Origin: a bacterium
Lineage (GTDB): Bacteria > UBP14 > UBA6098 > B30-G16
Length of the DNA: 6,364 nt
Assembly: GCA_027007865.1 (NCBI GenBank)
Contig: JALTEE010000376.1
Location: 1-6,364 of the forward strand
Direction of reading: 5' to 3'
Position 1 is the first letter of the stretch, and the number at the start of each line of letters is the position of its first letter. The translations under genes and the position numbers were made by a program. Below the pieces are notes generated by a model. It was not told the DNA's origin and searched no databases. It saw nothing but the letters and a program-made list of their open reading frames with translations. Positions 1 through 6,307 of the stretch are shown piece by piece.

Positions 1-356
1 ACACGAAAGAGCACGAATGGGCAAAAGTAGATGGCGATATTGTAACAGTCGGTATTACAGATTATGCACAGGGCGAACTCGGCGATATCGTCTTTATCGA
101 ACTGCCACCGACAAAAAGAACAGTATCCGCCAGCGAAGCATTTGCTACAATCGAAGCAGTTAAAGCAGTTTCCGATGTATATGCTCCCGCAACAGGTGAA
201 ATTATCGAAATAAACGAATCGCTGCGAACCGCACCAGACATCGTCAATAAAGACCCGTATGGAGATGGATGGATGCTAAAAATTAAAATAAATAACAGTG
301 AAGAATTGAGCAATTTACTCTCTCCCGATGAATATAAAAAATTGATAGGAGAATAA
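1..356 (+). CDS. gcvH: Glycine cleavage system H protein, 5' end missing
   Basis: The H protein is the soluble lipoyl carrier of the glycine cleavage system: its lipoyl-lysine arm receives the aminomethyl group from the P-protein and presents it to the T- and L-proteins. The reading frame is open from base 3, showing 117 residues up to TAA at 354-356. It begins at TKEHEWAKV, the conserved KEHEW stretch that lies near the N-terminus, so only about 5-10 residues should be missing. The lipoyl-domain signature is clear: VGITDYAQGELGD, then IEAVKAVSDVYAP, whose lysine (codon 162-164) is the predicted lipoylation site, then TGEIIEIN and NKDPYGDGWMLKIK. The residue before VKA is Ala where Ser is more usual, a conservative change. 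The C-terminus is complete and family-like. gcvPA follows on the same strand after 239 bases, which supports the assignment. Identity is near certain; the start lies outside the window. Confidence 0.97.
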   Translation, partial: TKEHEWAKVDGDIVTVGITDYAQGELGDIVFIELPPTKRTVSASEAFATIEAVKAVSDVYAPATGEIIEINESLRTAPDIVNKDPYGDGWMLKIKINNSEELSNLLSPDEYKKLIGE

Positions 357-550
357 CAAGCGTTCCTCTTTACCATTATGCCTTTGGCATTCACCATTGT
401 CGCTTTTTGTTGAACGAAGCAAAATCCCACTCCGGCGGGACGGGATAGTCGCTCAAATTATCGAGAGCCTAACGGCATTGTGGGTTGTGGAATAGGGAAT
501 TGCTCATTGTCCATTTTGAATTTTACATTGTTTTTCTCTGTGTTCTCTGT

Positions 551-588
551 AACTTGAAAATAGCCGTGTATAGTATAACTTGAAACTT
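551..588 (+). repeat. AACTTGAAA direct repeats before gcvPA
   Basis: AACTTGAAA appears at 551-559 and again, extended to AACTTGAAACTT, at 577-588. The second copy ends one base before the GGAG ribosome binding site. The same 12-mer is found exactly at 4113-4124 in the leader of the last gene. Whether these words have a regulatory role or are mutational filler is not known. Confidence 0.6.
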
Positions 589-589
589 C

Positions 590-593
590 GGAG
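590..593 (+). promoter_or_regulatory. Ribosome binding site deciding the gcvPA start
   Basis: GGAG lies 8 bases before the ATG at 602 but only 2 bases before the in-frame ATG at 596. A 2-base spacer is too short for normal initiation, so the site favours 602. Confidence 0.7.
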
Positions 594-601
594 TAATGAA
601 A

Positions 602-1954
602 ATGTCAGAATTTTCGTTCTTGCCAAATACAGATTCCGACCGCCGAAAGATGCTCGAAAAAATCGGAGTCGCTTCTATCGATGAACTGCTTAAAAATGCC
701 GTTCCCGAAGAAATTCAATTCAGCGAGAAACTGCCGATACCCGATGGTCTCTCCGATTTAGATGTTCAAAAAATATTGGAAGAACTCGCATCGGCTAACA
801 GCGGTGCAGCGATGAAGGATTTCATCGGCGGAGGCGCTTACGATATGTTTGTTCCCGCACCTGTCGATGAAATTTCAGGCAGACCCGAATTTTACACTGC
901 ATACACGCCATATCAGCCCGAAGTCAGTCAGGGAACGCTCGCTGCGATATTCGAGTTTCAATCTATGATTGCGGGACTGACAGGAATGGATGTTGCCAAC
1001 GCGTCAATGTATGACGGCGCATCGGCAACAGCGGAAGCCGCAATACTCGCTATTCACAAAACGGGTCGAAAACAGATACTATATTCGCAAGGACTGAACC
1101 CGCTCTACCTCGAAGTTGTGCGCACATATCTGCACGGCTTCGATGCTGAACTTGTTCCCGTGCCGCTCGAAAGCGGAATCACCGATGCGGATGCGCTGAA
1201 AAAACTCGCCAACGAAAATACTGCTGCATTCATTTTGCAAAATCCAAACTTTTTCGGAATAGTCGAAAACGGTGCACAGTTCGGCGATGCAATCCATTCC
1301 GCAGGCGGACTTTATATCGTCGTTGTCGCCGACCCGCTCTCGCTCGGGATATTAACTCCGCCAGCAAAATACGATGCCGATGTCGTTGCTGGCGAAGGTC
1401 AGCAGTTTGGAAATTATCTCTCATTCGGCGGTCCTCATCTCGGCTTCTTCGCTGCGAAAAAAGATTTTATTCGCTCGATGCCGGGCAGAGTAATCGGCAT
1501 TACAAAGGATGTCGAAGATAGGCGTGGCTTCGTTATGGTATTTCAGACGAGGGAACAGCACATTCGCCGAGCACGCGCCACATCGAATATTTGCACAAAC
1601 CAGCAACTGTGCGCATTGCGGGCAACGGTATATCTCGCGCTGCTCGGCGCACAGGGATTTGGGGCGATATCGAAACTATTGTTCGATAGAGCGCACTATC
1701 TCGCAGAGAAACTCGTCGAAATAGATGGAATCGAATTGCTGTTCGATGCACCGTTCTATCGCGAATTTGCGATAAAACTCCCTCGAAAGGCGAGCGAAAT
1801 TGTCGATGAAATATCGAGACGAAATATTCTCGCAGGACTCGACCTCGGAAGAATTATTCCGACTATGAGCGATGTATTACTCATTGCCACAAACGATAAA
1901 CTTGCGAAAAACGATATGGACGAACTTATCGATGCGATGAAAGAAGCGATTTGA
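602..1954 (+). CDS. gcvPA: Glycine dehydrogenase (decarboxylating) subunit 1 (P-protein alpha)
   Basis: The 450-residue product is the N-terminal half of the split P-protein. With GcvPB it forms the PLP-dependent decarboxylase that moves the aminomethyl group of glycine onto lipoylated GcvH in the cytoplasm. The family match runs end to end (numbering from ATG 602): N-terminal PNTDSDRRKMLEKIG, YTPYQPEVSQGT at about 102-112, VANASMYDGAS at 131-141, QNPNFFGIVE near 213-222, VVADPLSLG near 241-249, GEGQQFGNYLSFGGPHLGFF near 265-284, and TREQHIRR...ATSNICTNQ at 316-334. About 450 residues is normal for this subunit. The PLP-binding lysine is on GcvPB in split enzymes, so its absence here is expected. 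I chose ATG 602 over the in-frame ATG at 596 because of ribosome binding site spacing and because family members start close to this point. gcvH is upstream on the same strand; gcvPB is not downstream. Confidence 0.96.
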   Translation: MSEFSFLPNTDSDRRKMLEKIGVASIDELLKNAVPEEIQFSEKLPIPDGLSDLDVQKILEELASANSGAAMKDFIGGGAYDMFVPAPVDEISGRPEFYTAYTPYQPEVSQGTLAAIFEFQSMIAGLTGMDVANASMYDGASATAEAAILAIHKTGRKQILYSQGLNPLYLEVVRTYLHGFDAELVPVPLESGITDADALKKLANENTAAFILQNPNFFGIVENGAQFGDAIHSAGGLYIVVVADPLSLGILTPPAKYDADVVAGEGQQFGNYLSFGGPHLGFFAAKKDFIRSMPGRVIGITKDVEDRRGFVMVFQTREQHIRRARATSNICTNQQLCALRATVYLALLGAQGFGAISKLLFDRAHYLAEKLVEIDGIELLFDAPFYREFAIKLPRKASEIVDEISRRNILAGLDLGRIIPTMSDVLLIATNDKLAKNDMDELIDAMKEAI

Positions 1955-2000
1955 AAAACAAAATTTTCCATTGGGACGGCAAAAACAATCATTATAAAAC

Positions 2001-2036
2001 AATGCAAAATTAGCAATACGAAATTAGCAATCGAAA
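2001..2036 (+). repeat. Tandem AAATTAGCAAT repeat in the lipoprotein gene leader
   Basis: AAATTAGCAAT occurs at 2007-2017 and 2021-2031, a 14-base period. It is preceded by AATGCAAAATT (2001-2011), and a partial third unit (CGAAA) runs to 2036, just before the ribosome binding site. It occupies part of the 94-base spacer after gcvPA. No terminator with a T run is visible in that spacer, so read-through from gcvPA is possible. Confidence 0.65.
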
Positions 2037-2037
2037 C

Positions 2038-2042
2038 GGAGG
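2038..2042 (+). promoter_or_regulatory. Ribosome binding site of the lipoprotein gene
   Basis: GGAGG sits 6 bases before the ATG at 2049, ideal spacing, and fixes that start. The encoded signal peptide begins directly at this Met. Confidence 0.85.
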
Positions 2043-2048
2043 AATTTT

Positions 2049-4055
2049 ATGAATAGAAAAATTTTATCTATCTCACTCGCAATTTTTTTATTGCTGCTCA
2101 TCTTTGGATGCACTCCCAAAAGCAAAGCGCATCTGGGTTTTGAAAAACCGCAGTTCAAAAAGATTCCAGGTGAATTGATGCACAAAATCGTAACGGCAGG
2201 AGACGCTTTCGAATACCCGAACGCAAATTCGATTATCATCGAAAGTATAGACAGCAGTGTTTATAATGAGGACGGTAGCGAAGTTCAATATTCATACTCG
2301 CTTGTGAAACCGATTACTCCGCAAGGAATGAAGGACGAAAGCATATCCGAACTTTCTTATGACACGCAGATGTTCAAACTCGAAATTCTCTATGCTGCCG
2401 TGATACATCCCGATTCCACAGTCGATTTTGTTCCCGACAGTTCGATTATCGACCAGGTCGCATCGGAAGGGATGGCACAAGTAGATATATATTGGACAAA
2501 TTTGCGAAAGAAGATAATTCATTTCCCGCAATTAAATTCGGGCGATGCCGTTGCAATGGCATACAAATACACGATGATTAAACCGTATTTCGAGGGCGTT
2601 ATCAACGGAAGCGCTGGATTTCAAGCCACCGAACCAATACATATAAATCGCAGTGTCAATTTGGTTCCGAAGGCAAAAGCGGGAGAAATACATTATAAAA
2701 TTCTCAACGATAAAAAAGGTTGGGTAAAATTCAGCGAATACGATACGGGGGAATATCGCGCATTTGTCTGGGAAGCGGACAGCACGCCTGCACTCGTTAT
2801 GGAAGCGGGAATGCCGCCACCGACTTTATTCATCCCGCTTGTAATGTTCTCGAATGTGAATTGGAAGGAGCTTTCACACAAAGCGTGGGAAATTACCGAA
2901 CCTCCGATGAAAATAACCGACCCCGAATTAAAAAACACCGTTAAAGCACTCGCGGAAACTTGTAAGACAGAATATGACACGATTCGCACAATCGGATTGT
3001 GGGTCGCACAAAATATCAGATATATCGGTCTTTCGATGGGGGGTAAGGAAGGCATTACGCCTCACGATGTGAACGAGACATTTAAAGCGCAATGTGGAGT
3101 TTGCAAAGACAAAGCCGCTCTCGCTGTGGCGATGCTGCGAGAAGCGGGCGTCGATGCATATAATGTTCTCACAAACCCGGTGGGACATGTCGTCTATGAC
3201 ATCGCTGTCCAACAGTTCAATCACCAAATCGTGATGGCGAAAATGAAGAATGGCAAAGAAATTATTATCGATGTTACCGACGATATTTGTAAGGATTTGC
3301 TGCCCGGATATTACAGCAAAAAAGGTTATCTTGTTCTGTCCAAAGAAGGCAGAGATTTGAAATATTTTCCCGTAATTCCGCCGGATAAAAATCTCGGGAC
3401 AATAGATATACAATCGAAGATAGACGGCGATGGAAATTTGCGCAGCACCGTTACGATAACGGGCGATGGTCTTTACGACGAAGTTCTGCGGCAACTCGGA
3501 CAATATCTCGAAAAAGAAGACCAGAAGCGCTTTTTCCGCCAGTTAATAACGCAAATCGACCCGAATGCAGTTCTCGTTGACGGTTCAATCGAACCGCAGC
3601 CCGCTTCGGAACTCGGTATCCCTGCGAAAATAACGATTAAATATAAAGTGCCCGAATATGCTGTAGTCGCGGGAGATTTTCTCCTCCTCTCCATTCCTGC
3701 GGCGACACATATATTCGATGTTCTCGCAAATGTCCTCGGCGAATATACAAAACTTCAGAACAGGCACTATCCTGTGAGATTTATGTATACATTCGGCGTC
3801 GATGTGAACGAAAAAATCGAACTTGCACAGGAATATGAACCCAAAAGCATTCCGCAGGAAACGAAAATTCAGAATAAATACCTCGCATATAATATGAACT
3901 ACGATTTTGAGGGAAAAATTGTCGATTTCAAATATACACTTAGATTGAACGATATAGATATTCCATTAAAGGACTATGATGCTTTCAGAAATGCCGTTAC
4001 ACAGTATAAAAATTCGTCGAAAGGAATGCTGATACTGAACAGCAAGGCGAAATAA
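2049..4055 (+). CDS. DUF3857 / transglutaminase-like lipoprotein with intact catalytic triad
   Basis: The product has 668 residues. Residues 1-20 form a lipoprotein signal peptide (NRK, hydrophobic core, LLIFG) with Cys21 as the predicted lipidated residue; Phe at -2 of the lipobox is slightly atypical. Residues about 55-270 resemble the beta-rich DUF3857 domain. Residues about 290-415 form a transglutaminase-like (papain-fold) core: CGVCKDKAALAVAMLREAG gives catalytic Cys352 (codon 3102-3104), QFNHQIV gives His392 (3222-3224), and IIIDVTDD gives Asp408 (3270-3272). The remainder, about 450-668, is a beta-rich tail in the position where DUF3858-type domains occur in this family. Cys349 is a second cysteine three residues before the nucleophile. 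Known relatives are exported proteins, mostly of unproven substrate; peptide or cross-link hydrolysis, or transpeptidation, in the envelope is inference. The next gene is a paralogue. Family call is strong; biochemical role is unknown. Confidence 0.88.
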   Translation: MNRKILSISLAIFLLLLIFGCTPKSKAHLGFEKPQFKKIPGELMHKIVTAGDAFEYPNANSIIIESIDSSVYNEDGSEVQYSYSLVKPITPQGMKDESISELSYDTQMFKLEILYAAVIHPDSTVDFVPDSSIIDQVASEGMAQVDIYWTNLRKKIIHFPQLNSGDAVAMAYKYTMIKPYFEGVINGSAGFQATEPIHINRSVNLVPKAKAGEIHYKILNDKKGWVKFSEYDTGEYRAFVWEADSTPALVMEAGMPPPTLFIPLVMFSNVNWKELSHKAWEITEPPMKITDPELKNTVKALAETCKTEYDTIRTIGLWVAQNIRYIGLSMGGKEGITPHDVNETFKAQCGVCKDKAALAVAMLREAGVDAYNVLTNPVGHVVYDIAVQQFNHQIVMAKMKNGKEIIIDVTDDICKDLLPGYYSKKGYLVLSKEGRDLKYFPVIPPDKNLGTIDIQSKIDGDGNLRSTVTITGDGLYDEVLRQLGQYLEKEDQKRFFRQLITQIDPNAVLVDGSIEPQPASELGIPAKITIKYKVPEYAVVAGDFLLLSIPAATHIFDVLANVLGEYTKLQNRHYPVRFMYTFGVDVNEKIELAQEYEPKSIPQETKIQNKYLAYNMNYDFEGKIVDFKYTLRLNDIDIPLKDYDAFRNAVTQYKNSSKGMLILNSKAK

Positions 4056-4108
4056 TCTGATATTAGTCGGATAGGCACACTTCGAAGATGTATTTCCCGA
4101 TTTTGGAA

Positions 4109-4128
4109 TTGAAACTTGAAACTTGAAA
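4109..4128 (+). repeat. TTGAAAC heptamer tandem repeat
   Basis: TTGAAAC at 4109-4115 and 4116-4122 is followed by a partial copy TTGAAA at 4123-4128, leading straight into the ribosome binding site. The 12-mer AACTTGAAACTT (4113-4124) is identical to 577-588 before gcvPA. The repeat contributes an in-frame TTG at 4116. The rest of the 87-base spacer (4056-4108) shows no clear terminator or promoter. Confidence 0.75.
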
Positions 4129-4129
4129 T

Positions 4130-4137
4130 AAGGTGGT
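4130..4137 (+). promoter_or_regulatory. Strong ribosome binding site fixing the start at 4143
   Basis: AAGGTGGT differs at one base from the full anti-16S complement AAGGAGGT and lies 5 bases before the ATG at 4143. It falls inside the reading frame if the in-frame TTG at 4116 is used, so 4143 is the true start. Confidence 0.85.
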
Positions 4138-4142
4138 TTATA

Positions 4143-6044
4143 ATGAGAAAAGTCGTATTTTTAATGCTTCTTGCTGCATTTGCAGTGTTTGCACTCGATT
4201 TTTCGGGCGACACGCTTTTGAGTGCGGATTTGAAAAATCGCATAGAGACAGTGCCGCCGCACAAAAATCATCCGAATGCATCGTTCTATATAATAGTCGA
4301 TAGCACAATCACACGGATGCTTCAAAATGGCGGATACGAAATCGAAAGATATTATCTCGCAAAAGCATATACATATCGCGGTAAGAAAAAACTCTCAAAC
4401 TATAAGATTCTCTACAATGCAAATTATGAGGAAGTCGAATTGCTGCGTGCTCGCACAATCAATGCCGATGGTATCAGCAGCATAGATTCCACACAGTTAA
4501 ACGAAATAACACCGCCTTCCTATTCCGATGCGACAATATATGCAAAAATGACACAAATGGTCGTTTCGCTGCCTGCATTCAGCGAAAGTTCCGCAGTGGA
4601 AATACATTACAAAATCAAGACTAAAACACTTCCGCCGAAACCGTTCGGTAATATGAATGTTCTTGTAACCGAGGAGCCTGCGAAGAAAGTATTTTACGCA
4701 CTTCAATTTTACTCGGGTCGAAAACCTCGATGGTTATCTATATCAGACGCTCCGCAACCGACGATATCGGGCGGACAAATCCAGTGGGAAATCGACGATT
4801 GGGACGGCGTTCAGCTCGAGCCGCAGATACCGCCGCTGCGCGAAATTATGCCGACTATTATGTTCTCGGCATCGAAAAATTGGAATGACGAGGCAGAAAA
4901 AATCGCTGCGGACATTCTTACAAAAACCGTTGCGGATGAAAAAGTGAAAGCGGTTGCAGAATCTCTCGCTGCGGATAAAAACAAGCGAGCCGCCACAGAA
5001 AATATCCTGTTCTATATTCAGGAAAAATTCGACCCTATCTTTATAAGTCCGAACCTCGTGGGATATAAGCCAAATACGGCGGCGAAAGTTTTTGAAAACG
5101 GCTACGGCGACAGCAGGGATTTATCGGTGCTGCTCATAGCGATGCTGAAATCGGTCGGAATCGATGCATACCCGGCGCTAATCGCATCCGGAGGAGCAAG
5201 AATATACGACATCCCCACGCTCTATCAATTTAATCGAATGGTGGTTGCTGCCCAAATAAAAGGGAAAACACTGTTTTTAGACCCGATGCGAGAATATGCC
5301 GATGTCGGCTATCTCGGCGCAGCAAACGGCGAAAAAGCACTCGTTATAATACCGGGAAAAGCACACCTCGAACAAATCCCATTACCCGAACCGAACAGCA
5401 ACCGCATCGATTTCTCGTATAATCTCCATATCGGAGATGACGGCTCGATGGACGGAACGATTTCTACGGAAGCATCGGGTTCGCCTGCGCAAAACATTCG
5501 CTCGTCTTTTAGGCATGCGAAAAAGAGAAAGAAAAAACAGCGCATCGAAACCGCTGCATCTAATGTTGCAGACGGCGCAAAAATCGAGGGAAAACCTATT
5601 ATCGAAAATGTCGATAAAAATTCCGGTGCAGCGAGATTACAATTCGATATGTCCGCAAAAAATTTCCTCACGATGCAGGACAAAATGGCGATTATATGGC
5701 TACCTCACACGCCGTTTTCATCGTTCGACCTGCCGAACATATCGAAAGAAAAACGAAAATTTCCGCTGTTCATAGACGAGCCTGAAATGCTGTCGAAAAA
5801 TTTTACGATATATTTCCCCGATAAATATAAAACCGATTATGTGCCACCGATACAGAGTTTCGACAACGAAGTCGGTTCGCTTATGATAGGCTCGCAATCA
5901 GGAGAATATTCATTAGCGGTGAACATCACACTGAAATTAAAAAAGAAGCGAATTACTCCCGACGATTATGAAAATTTGAGACAATTGATAAGAGCATTGA
6001 CAGCGAAAAGATATAGAATTATCTTGTTAGAAGAGAAATCGTGA
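4143..6044 (+). CDS. Secreted DUF3857 / transglutaminase-like paralogue lacking the catalytic Cys and His
   Basis: The product has 633 residues from ATG 4143. An in-frame TTG at 4116 would add nine residues, but it lies in the heptamer repeat upstream of a near-perfect ribosome binding site. Residues 1-17 are a Sec signal peptide (MRKVV, hydrophobic core, AVFA with likely cleavage after Ala17) without a lipobox, so the protein is probably periplasmic or secreted. Residues about 45-235 match the DUF3857 region; about 290-385 match the transglutaminase core. In GYGDSRDLSVLL the nucleophile is Ser324 (AGC, 5112-5114), in YQFNRMVV the His position is Arg365 (CGA, 5235-5237), and only Asp380 in LFLDP remains. 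There is no cysteine in the whole protein. Similarity to the upstream lipoprotein continues through MPTIMFSASKNW near 236-247 and the C-terminal DDYENLRQLIRAL. A lysine/arginine cluster lies at 458-467. The frame is intact over its whole length, arguing for a maintained pseudoenzyme; function is unknown. Confidence 0.87.
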   Translation: MRKVVFLMLLAAFAVFALDFSGDTLLSADLKNRIETVPPHKNHPNASFYIIVDSTITRMLQNGGYEIERYYLAKAYTYRGKKKLSNYKILYNANYEEVELLRARTINADGISSIDSTQLNEITPPSYSDATIYAKMTQMVVSLPAFSESSAVEIHYKIKTKTLPPKPFGNMNVLVTEEPAKKVFYALQFYSGRKPRWLSISDAPQPTISGGQIQWEIDDWDGVQLEPQIPPLREIMPTIMFSASKNWNDEAEKIAADILTKTVADEKVKAVAESLAADKNKRAATENILFYIQEKFDPIFISPNLVGYKPNTAAKVFENGYGDSRDLSVLLIAMLKSVGIDAYPALIASGGARIYDIPTLYQFNRMVVAAQIKGKTLFLDPMREYADVGYLGAANGEKALVIIPGKAHLEQIPLPEPNSNRIDFSYNLHIGDDGSMDGTISTEASGSPAQNIRSSFRHAKKRKKKQRIETAASNVADGAKIEGKPIIENVDKNSGAARLQFDMSAKNFLTMQDKMAIIWLPHTPFSSFDLPNISKEKRKFPLFIDEPEMLSKNFTIYFPDKYKTDYVPPIQSFDNEVGSLMIGSQSGEYSLAVNITLKLKKKRITPDDYENLRQLIRALTAKRYRIILLEEKS

Positions 6045-6047
6045 ACG

Positions 6048-6108
6048 GACAAGTTTGCTATCACTCCTATTTAGCAAACGGCGGAATTATATTAAGCAAA
6101 GACTTGTC
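6048..6108 (+). other. Two mutually exclusive hairpins in the 3' untranslated region
   Basis: GTTTGCTA (6053-6060) pairs perfectly with TAGCAAAC (6072-6079) over 8 bp with an 11-base loop, starting 9 bases after the stop codon. The same left arm, as GACAAGTTTGC (6048-6058), can instead pair with GCAAAGACTTGTC (6096-6108) over 11 bp with a two-base bulge. The pairing is read directly from the sequence. Roles such as mRNA 3' end protection or a regulatory switch are speculation; no T run follows either stem. Confidence 0.4.
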
Positions 6109-6148
6109 TTTCCCGATTTGATTGAGAATCAGGTTTTTCTTGTTCTGA

Positions 6149-6172
6149 ATTCCCGCTTTCACAAGAATGACG
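6149..6172. repeat. Possible decayed ATTCCC...GGGAAT-type dispersed repeat
   Basis: ATTCCCGCTTTC followed by ACAAGAATGACG resembles the common dispersed bacterial palindrome in which ATTCCCGCTTTC is followed by GCGGGAATGACG, with three G-to-A differences that destroy the right arm. GGGAAT recurs at 6186-6191 and could pair with ATTCCC at 6149-6154. The resemblance is from memory of such repeats (for example Neisseria dRS3-like elements), not from a search. Confidence 0.3.
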
Positions 6173-6307
6173 ATATTGAACTATTGGGAATGATGGTATT
6201 GTATTATTAAAAACTAATTCACGATGAAAATAGAATATGAACTCTGCAAAATAGGCGATTCTCGAGTTCTTTGATATGCGTTTTTATTTATCCCCTCTAT
6301 CCTCTAA

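Larger units (their letters stand above)
357..595. other. gcvH-gcvPA intergenic region, non-coding
   Basis: I find no supported gene in these 239 bases. Three things can be seen. (1) A small perfect hairpin, ATGCC-TTT-GGCAT at 378-390, with a five-T run only 13 bases later (404-408), so at best a weak terminator. (2) The word CATTGT occurs four times (395-400, 476-481, 505-510, 526-531). (3) AACTTGAAA words lie just before the gcvPA ribosome binding site. A GC-rich patch at 426-445 with CCC and GGG runs interrupts otherwise AT-rich DNA and may be a remnant of a dispersed repeat. The gap is long for an operon-internal spacer, so gcvPA could have its own promoter, but I see no convincing -35/-10 pair. 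Confidence 0.6.

Noticed and set aside
62..430. 122-codon minus-strand open frame across the gcvH end and the spacer
   Set aside because: About 80 percent of it is antisense to gcvH, and its remaining part translates repeat-like spacer DNA; the product shows no family features.
554..579. Candidate promoter TTGAAA / TATAAC before gcvPA
   Set aside because: The spacing is 14 bases, too short for a sigma-70 type promoter, and the TTGAAA belongs to the leader repeat family.
1955..1995. Possible rho-independent terminator after gcvPA
   Set aside because: Only the AAAATTTT palindrome is present; there is no GC-rich stem followed by a T run.
2928..3503. 191-codon open frame on the minus strand inside the lipoprotein gene
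   Set aside because: It lies fully antisense to the well-supported transglutaminase core, has no recognisable domain and no good ribosome binding site. It is explained by codon use in the real gene, which avoids creating stops on the other strand.
551..4128. CRISPR-like or phage attachment interpretation of the leader repeats
   Set aside because: The repeats are 7-14 bases, without regular unique spacers, and no cas, integrase or transposase gene is present.
5309..5683. 124-codon minus-strand open frame within the second paralogue
   Set aside because: It is antisense to a gene with clear homology and has no domain, signal peptide or ribosome binding site.
602..6044. A single functional system joining glycine cleavage and the transglutaminase-like pair
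   Set aside because: I know of no pathway link. One gene set is cytosolic metabolism and the other is envelope proteins; co-direction with gaps of 87-239 bases is not enough to claim one system.
6224..6274. Small open frame of 16 residues (MKIEYELCKIGDSRVL)
   Set aside because: No ribosome binding site precedes it and the length is within chance expectation.
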